A program made the position numbers and the translations under genes. Below, in pieces: positions 59,423 through 64,000 of a stretch of DNA of 64,000 nucleotides (position 1 is the first letter of the stretch; each line of letters begins with the position of its first letter). The stretch is from Pseudoselenomonas ruminantium (GTDB taxonomy: Bacteria > Bacillota > Negativicutes > Selenomonadales > Selenomonadaceae). A model generated the notes under the pieces. The model saw only the letters and a list, made by a program, of their open reading frames with translations, did not search any database and had not been told where the DNA came from. The stretch is taken from positions 1-64,000 of the forward strand of contig NZ_FRBC01000003.1 of assembly GCF_900142515.1 (NCBI RefSeq), given 5' to 3'.

Positions 59423-60133
59423 TCAGGCAATCAATACATCATCCGTCGTTTCTTCCCGGGCAAATCTCACCGCCGCTTTAGCCAGTTCATCCGTCGGATC
59501 GATGAACGTTCCTTCCAGACCATACATACTCACAGCTACGGGAACTTCCGTACATCCCAGGATAAAGGCCTCTGCTCCCTGCCGCTGCATATCAGCCAGC
59601 AGCTCCCGGATTGCACTGGTATCATAGCCTGCATTATTGGCTTTGACACCATCATAGATCATATCATCCACAAGATGCTGATGTTCTGCCGCCGGAGCGA
59701 TACATTGGATACTATTGGCAGCCAACGAATTTTGATAAAGGCCTGTGCTGATCGTACCGCTGGTTGCCAACAGGCCGACATTCTTATAACCTTTTTCCCG
59801 GACACTGGCGACAGCAACATCAATGATCGACAACACCGGAATACTGATCTGCGGCAGGATTTCCGGCAGGAAATAATGAGCGGTATTACAGGCGATGATG
59901 ATGAAATCCGCGCCCCCCATCATCAGCCGCTTAGCGGTCTTGACCATCTCCGGAGCCGGGGATGCGCCCAAACCTTTGATTGCCTTGGTACGGTCAGGAA
60001 TCTGCGAATTATTATCCACCAGCATAGGAATATGCTCCTGATCACAGGCAGCCGGCGTTGCCATAATGATTTTCCGCATCAGATCCACCGTAGCCATTGG
60101 CCCCATACCACCCATAATACCGATTGTTTTCAT
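59423..60133 (-). CDS. Aspartate/glutamate racemase family protein
   Basis: 236 residues. The two catalytic Cys are in IIACNTAHYFLP (~82) and ILGCTEVPVA (~190), and the N-terminus GIMGGMGPMATVDLM is that of aspartate racemases and related YgeA-like enzymes, which use no cofactor. It may make D-aspartate or D-glutamate, or act on another amino acid. ATG at 60133 with AGGAG 8 nt upstream. It is divergent from the LysR gene at 60273, which probably controls it. Confidence 0.9.
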   Translation of the reverse strand: MKTIGIMGGMGPMATVDLMRKIIMATPAACDQEHIPMLVDNNSQIPDRTKAIKGLGASPAPEMVKTAKRLMMGGADFIIIACNTAHYFLPEILPQISIPVLSIIDVAVASVREKGYKNVGLLATSGTISTGLYQNSLAANSIQCIAPAAEHQHLVDDMIYDGVKANNAGYDTSAIRELLADMQRQGAEAFILGCTEVPVAVSMYGLEGTFIDPTDELAKAAVRFAREETTDDVLIA

Positions 60134-60150
60134 ATTGCTCACTCCTCTTA

Positions 60151-60188
60151 CTTGCTTAAGAAGATTTGCGTACGTTCATCTTGCTTAA
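60151..60188. promoter_or_regulatory. Direct repeats in the divergent racemase-LysR promoter region
   Basis: CTTGCTTAA at 60151-60159 and 60180-60188, 29 bp apart (about three helical turns), with the palindrome CGTACG between them. The spacing suggests two regulator contacts on one DNA face. No published motif is being matched here. Confidence 0.4.
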
Positions 60189-60272
60189 AGCATACCACCG
60201 TCGTAAAATATAAGCAAATACATATAACTATATAAATCATATAAAAATATTTTATATACAGGAGTGATTGTG

Positions 60273-61196
60273 ATGACCGGTATGGAATACGTCTATACGG
60301 TATATGAAGAAAAGAGTTTTTCAGCCGCAGCCAAAAAACTCTTTATGACACAGCCAGCCTTATCAGCATCAGTCAAAAAAGTCGAGAGTGAATTGGGGCT
60401 ACCCATCTTCGACCGCTCCCACTCGCCCCTGCGGCTCACTGATGCAGGCCGGGCATACATAGAGGCAGCTGAAAAAATCTTCCAGATACAGAAAAATCTC
60501 CAACGCTTTGTCAACGACCTGGCCGAGCTGGAAAGCGGCAACCTGGTGATTGGCGGCACCAATTTCGTCACAGCCTGTTTCCTGCCCCGCCTGATTAAGC
60601 AATTCAACGAACGCTATCCCAATATCCATATCTCCGTAATCGAGTCCAGCAGCGCGGAACTATTTGCAGGACTGAAACAGGGTATGATCGATCTCGTCAT
60701 CGACAGCGGCGAATGCAATACAAAAGAGTTCGAATCCCTGACATTCTTCACAGACCGGATCATGCTTGCCGTGCCCAAGGCCTTCGCCCCTCAAAACGAA
60801 CCCGCCTTTTCCCGGCAGGAAATCATTGCCGGCAAACATTCACAGCGCAATGCCGACAGAGCCAACCTGCAGGAATTCCAGGACGTCCCCTTCCTGCTGC
60901 TCGGCAAAGGCAATGATATGTACCGCAGGACCATGGAAATCTTTCGGGAAGCAAATGTCCGTCCCCATGTCCGGCTCTATCTCAATCAGCTTATGACAGC
61001 CTATCATATGGCAACAGCAGGCCTGGGTGCCACCTTCCTTACGGACACACTGATTCGCATGGCCGCTCCTAACGACACACTGGATTACTATCTGCTGGAT
61101 CACCCCTTGTTGGAACGCGAAATCTTTATTGCCAGACCACGCAGCAGTTACCATCCCCGTGCCCTGCAAGCCTTCTGGAACAGTGTTAGGTCTTGA
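60273..61196 (+). CDS. LysR-family transcriptional regulator
   Basis: 307 residues. N-terminal HTH: FSAAAKKLFMTQPALSASVK then VESELGLPIFDRSHSPLRL; C-terminal effector domain with GGTNFVTACFLPRLIKQFNE. ATG at 60273 has AGGAG 8 nt upstream; the frame opens earlier with GTG/ATT but lacks a ribosome site. Divergent from the racemase gene, a usual arrangement for LysR and its target. The stop codon is directly followed by parS 3. Confidence 0.92.
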   Translation: MTGMEYVYTVYEEKSFSAAAKKLFMTQPALSASVKKVESELGLPIFDRSHSPLRLTDAGRAYIEAAEKIFQIQKNLQRFVNDLAELESGNLVIGGTNFVTACFLPRLIKQFNERYPNIHISVIESSSAELFAGLKQGMIDLVIDSGECNTKEFESLTFFTDRIMLAVPKAFAPQNEPAFSRQEIIAGKHSQRNADRANLQEFQDVPFLLLGKGNDMYRRTMEIFREANVRPHVRLYLNQLMTAYHMATAGLGATFLTDTLIRMAAPNDTLDYYLLDHPLLEREIFIARPRSSYHPRALQAFWNSVRS

Positions 61197-61212
61197 TGTT
61201 TCACGTGCAACA
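61197..61212. promoter_or_regulatory. parS site 3
   Basis: TGTTTCACGTGCAACA, exact consensus match, beginning at the base after the LysR stop codon. Confidence 0.88.
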
Positions 61213-61308
61213 AAAAATATTTTTCCCGCCACAAGGATTTTTGAACCTGCATCGCGAATACCAAAAGCATGTAATGTTCACTGAATTTTTATGGGGAGGT
61301 ATTTTTTT

Positions 61309-62391
61309 ATGCGCAGCAAGAAACTCTGTGCTGCTGTATTAGCAGCAACTCTCGGTTTTGGTTTTATGGCCAGTGCTCCCAGCACTGAAGCTGCTACCCG
61401 CGCCGAGCTGGCTCAGATTTCTGTAAACCAAAAGGGCACCAATTTCAAGTATTGGAACAAAGATGCAAAATCTTATCAAGCTCTCACCAATTATGTAAAA
61501 GATGTCACCAACCCCAAGAGCAAGAACTTCATTCCTGTAGAAGACCGTATTGCAGTATTCGATCTGGACGGTACCCTGATCTGTGAGACTACACCGTCCT
61601 ACTTTGAATGGATGATGTATCTGGATAGAGCACTCAACGACCCAACGTTCACCCCAAAACCAGAAGACAAGGCTTATGCTGAAGTCGTCAAAGACGCCAT
61701 CTATAACACAGGCATCCCCGGAGATATGGAACGCAAAGAAGCAAAATCTCAGGCATCTGTATTCTCGGGCATGACGCTGCCAGAATATGAAGCCTATGTC
61801 AAGAAATTCATGCAGACACCAGCGGAAGGCATGAATAACCTGAAGCGGGGCGACTCCTTCTATCTGCCAATGGTAGAAGTCGTTTCTTATCTGCATGCCA
61901 ACCAGTTCAAGATCTTCATTGTCTCTGGCTCTGACCGTCAGGCTCTGCGAATCCTTACCGATGGCATCATGCCAATCGAAAAAGACAATATCATCGGCAC
62001 AGATATCTGGAATCTTGCCTCCCACCAGGGCGACACAGACGGACTGGATTATCTCTATCGCAAGGATGATGAAGTGATCCGCGGTGAATTCACCCTCAAA
62101 AACGTCAAGATGAACAAAGTATCCAATATCGCCCGCGAAATCGGCAAACAGCCGGTATTGGCTTTCGGCAACAGCTCCGGCGATGGCAGCATGTTCAACT
62201 ACACCATCACCAACAATAAATACAAGGCGCTGGCTTTCTCCCTGCTCTGTGATGACACGGAGCGCGAACTGGGCAATCAGAAGAAAGCCGATAAGATGCG
62301 GGCATCCTGCGAGAAATACGGCTGGATTCCGGTCTCCATGCGCGATGACTTCAAAACCATCTATGGTGATAATGTAACCCGGGCTAAATAA
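61309..62391 (+). CDS. Secreted HAD-superfamily phosphatase
   Basis: 360 residues: signal peptide (about 1-28, ending TEAAT), then a HAD core with motif I in IAVFDLDGTLICET (~82), motif II in KIFIVSGSDRQA (~203) and motif IV in LAFGNSSGDGSMF (~280). The cap region lies between motif I and II. Phosphoserine-phosphatase-like secreted acid phosphatases of this kind release phosphate from nucleotides or sugars; the substrate is unknown. ATG at 61309 has GGGGAGG 9 nt upstream (an earlier ATG at 61291 is before that site). Confidence 0.87.
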   Translation: MRSKKLCAAVLAATLGFGFMASAPSTEAATRAELAQISVNQKGTNFKYWNKDAKSYQALTNYVKDVTNPKSKNFIPVEDRIAVFDLDGTLICETTPSYFEWMMYLDRALNDPTFTPKPEDKAYAEVVKDAIYNTGIPGDMERKEAKSQASVFSGMTLPEYEAYVKKFMQTPAEGMNNLKRGDSFYLPMVEVVSYLHANQFKIFIVSGSDRQALRILTDGIMPIEKDNIIGTDIWNLASHQGDTDGLDYLYRKDDEVIRGEFTLKNVKMNKVSNIAREIGKQPVLAFGNSSGDGSMFNYTITNNKYKALAFSLLCDDTERELGNQKKADKMRASCEKYGWIPVSMRDDFKTIYGDNVTRAK

Positions 62392-62399
62392 AGCCAGAT

Positions 62400-62415
62400 T
62401 GTTGCACGTGAAACA
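62400..62415. promoter_or_regulatory. parS site 4
   Basis: TGTTGCACGTGAAACA, identical to site 1, 9 bp after the HAD phosphatase stop and before its terminator. Confidence 0.88.
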
Positions 62416-62429
62416 AAATTACGGCGAAG

Positions 62430-62464
62430 CGCCCCTTGATCCATGTATCAGGGGGCGTTTTTTT
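62430..62464 (+). terminator. Terminator of the HAD phosphatase gene
   Basis: CGCCCCTTGAT-CCATGT-ATCAGGGGGCG followed by TTTTTTT; 11-bp stem (one G-U pair) with strong U tract. Confidence 0.9.
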
Positions 62465-62612
62465 ATGCCCGGCGGAAGCGGCAGCAGCCCTTAAGAGACC
62501 GGATATATTTCAATCTTCAACAGAGGTTTGCAGGCCTTGGGGAACCTCATGGCGAATATCTATGACAACAACCACCAGAAGATGAATGGATTCTGCCAGA
62601 AAGGAAATTGCC

Positions 62613-64000
62613 ATGAAACTGCACAGCATCATCCGGCGCAGTGATATGTTGAAATGTATGCTCTGCGCTCCCCCACCCTGTGAATCTGCCTGTCCCCGCC
62701 AGATTGAACCAGGGAAAATCCTCCGCCATATCTGGTTCGACAACGAAGATTTTGCCGCTGCGGGTTTCGCCGACGCCAATCCCTGCGCACAGTGTGAGGC
62801 TCCCTGTCAGGAAGCCTGCCTGCGCCCCGGAGAAGTCGCGATTCAAAAACTCATTACCTGTCTCCATGAAGATGTCTCCCCCTGCCTGGACATCCCTCAA
62901 CCCACAGATGAAACGCCCCTGCGAACCGAACTCTGCGGCATTCCGCTGGAAAATCCGTTCCTGCTTTCTTCCTCTGTGGTGGCCAGTACCTATGACATGT
63001 GCGCCCGGGCCTTTGAAGCCGGCTGGGCCGGTGCGGCCTTCAAGACCATCTGCACGATGGACATCCACGAAGCCTCGCCGCGCTTTTCGGCCATCAATGG
63101 TGCCGATGGCAGCATGATTGGCTTCAAGAATATTGAACAGCTGTCCGACCACAGCGTACCGGAAAACATGTCCATTTTCCGTCAACTCAAGAAAAATTAT
63201 CCTAACAAGTTCATCCTGGCTTCCATTATGGGCAGCAATGAAGCAGAATGGACAGAACTTGCCCACACCTGCGAAGAAAATGGTGCCGATGCCATTGAAC
63301 TGAACTTCTCCTGCCCCAATATGATGGAGGAAGGCTTAGGCTCGGATATCGGGCAGATACCAGAACTCGTGGAGCGGTTTACAGCCGCAGCCAAACGTGG
63401 CTGCAATATTCCCGTGCTGGCAAAACTCACCCCCAACGTAGCCGTGATGAGTCCTGCCGCCGAAGCGGCTATGCGGGGCGGTGCTGACGGGCTGGCCGCT
63501 ATCAATACCATCAAGAGCATCATGGGCGTGAATCCCCATACCTATATCTCCAGCCCTGCCGTCCGCGGCCACTCAGCCGTAGGCGGATATAGCGGCAATG
63601 CAGTAAAGCCCATTGCCCTGCGCTTCATTGCCGAACTGGGGCAAAATCCAGCCTTGCAAGGATTGCACATCTCGGGTATGGGCGGCGTGGAAACCTGGCG
63701 GGACGCTTTGGAATTCATCCTGCTCGGTGCCGGTTCCATTCAGATCACTACGGCTGTCATGCAGTACGGCTATCGCATCATTGATGACTTGAAAGCAGGT
63801 CTGAACTACTACCTTCAGGAGAAAGGCATCCGCTCCGTCCAAGACCTTACCGGTCTGGGGCTCAGCAGCATCAGCGCCAGCACGGATGTCTTGGAACGGG
63901 ATAGCATCGTCTTTCCCAAATTCGACCGCCAGACATGTGCCGGCTGCGGACGCTGTGTGATTTCCTGCGCGGATGGCGGCCATCAGGCCATCCGGCTCAA
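62613..64000 (+). CDS. preA: PreA-like NAD-dependent dihydropyrimidine dehydrogenase subunit, N-terminal Cys-rich domain; runs off the window
   Basis: An open frame from ATG 62613 (AAGGAAAT 5 nt upstream) stays open through base 64000 (462 complete codons, no stop). Residues 1-70 are Cys-rich (CMLCAPPPCESACP, then CAQCEAPCQEACLRP), a ferredoxin-like fold as in PreT/GltD N-termini. Residues about 110-410 are a dihydroorotate-dehydrogenase barrel (LSSSVVASTYDMCARAFEAG, IELNFSCPNMMEEG, ISGMGGVETWRDALEFILLG). A C-terminal 4Fe-4S motif CAGCGRCVISC follows. It should reduce uracil or thymine using NADH electrons through Fe-S. The N-terminal part fused to PreA is not standard. The end is beyond the window. 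Confidence 0.85.
   Translation, partial: MKLHSIIRRSDMLKCMLCAPPPCESACPRQIEPGKILRHIWFDNEDFAAAGFADANPCAQCEAPCQEACLRPGEVAIQKLITCLHEDVSPCLDIPQPTDETPLRTELCGIPLENPFLLSSSVVASTYDMCARAFEAGWAGAAFKTICTMDIHEASPRFSAINGADGSMIGFKNIEQLSDHSVPENMSIFRQLKKNYPNKFILASIMGSNEAEWTELAHTCEENGADAIELNFSCPNMMEEGLGSDIGQIPELVERFTAAAKRGCNIPVLAKLTPNVAVMSPAAEAAMRGGADGLAAINTIKSIMGVNPHTYISSPAVRGHSAVGGYSGNAVKPIALRFIAELGQNPALQGLHISGMGGVETWRDALEFILLGAGSIQITTAVMQYGYRIIDDLKAGLNYYLQEKGIRSVQDLTGLGLSSISASTDVLERDSIVFPKFDRQTCAGCGRCVISCADGGHQAIRL

Noticed and set aside
1-64000. tRNA genes, CRISPR arrays, insertion sequences, prophage genes
   Set aside because: None recognised on either strand; tRNA cloverleaf motifs and transposase signatures were not found.

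Overview
The window looks like chromosome of a diderm (outer-membrane-bearing) Firmicute of the Negativicutes, most likely the Selenomonas/Mitsuokella group. The grounds are an outer-membrane porin that starts with an S-layer-homology (SLH) domain and ends in Phe, a second SLH protein, a beta-barrel protein, CsgG-like envelope proteins, Firmicute-type sigma-A promoters and strong AGGAGG ribosome sites. Species is an inference; no 16S rRNA is included. At the left edge, on the minus strand, lie two tandem consensus promoters and a leader of the kind that precedes an rRNA operon, so a 16S gene probably lies just outside.

Layout, left to right (minus strand unless stated). 0.3-1.8 kb: two anchored coiled-coil proteins. 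1.9-12.2 kb: an alpha-glucan locus with a secreted GH13 amylase, SLH porin, HAD phosphatase, GH13 alpha-glucosidase, PTS EIICBA and RpiR regulator. 12.4-14.0 kb: a small sigma-like factor (+) overlapping a LacI repressor tail to tail. 14.1-17.5 kb: folate operon folE-folP-folB-folK/folA fusion-ung. 17.6-21.7 kb: O-acyltransferase, SLH protein, PHP hydrolase (+), NlpC/P60-like protein. 21.8-22.4 kb: a 606-bp inverted-repeat element with no convincing gene. 22.5-32.1 kb: a compact envelope locus with three CsgG-like paralogues, FlgT/LPP20-like proteins, a CAP protein, a beta-barrel and a zinc-ribbon repeat protein. 32.3-37.1 kb: L-arabinose operon araE-araB-araA with a clear promoter and palindromic operator, then a LysR regulator. 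38.3-41.9 kb: hybrid histidine kinase and two-receiver response regulator. 42.2-51.2 kb: nine-gene sulfate uptake and reduction operon (sulfate ABC transporter, AprBA-type APS reductase, CysDN, siroheme sulfite reductase). 51.5-53.5 kb: an AT-richer patch with an orphan flagellar hook gene, a possible small RNA and gene remnants. 53.5-53.9 kb: a tandem-DUF2292 protein under the same promoter/operator as the sulfate operon.

From about 54 kb most genes switch to the plus strand: an envelope protein, sbcD, sbcC, a LysR regulator divergent from an Asp/Glu racemase, a secreted HAD phosphatase and a PreA-like dehydrogenase that runs off the right edge. Four 16-bp sites matching the ParB-binding site parS lie between 55.5 and 62.4 kb. 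With the strand switch and the outward-facing rRNA promoters, this suggests the window is close to the replication origin.

The strongest new leads are the parS cluster, the duplicated structured inverted-repeat element at 21.8-22.4 kb, the shared sulfur operator with the CysN-DUF2292 fusion, and the multi-CsgG envelope operon. No tRNA, CRISPR array, transposase or prophage gene was seen.
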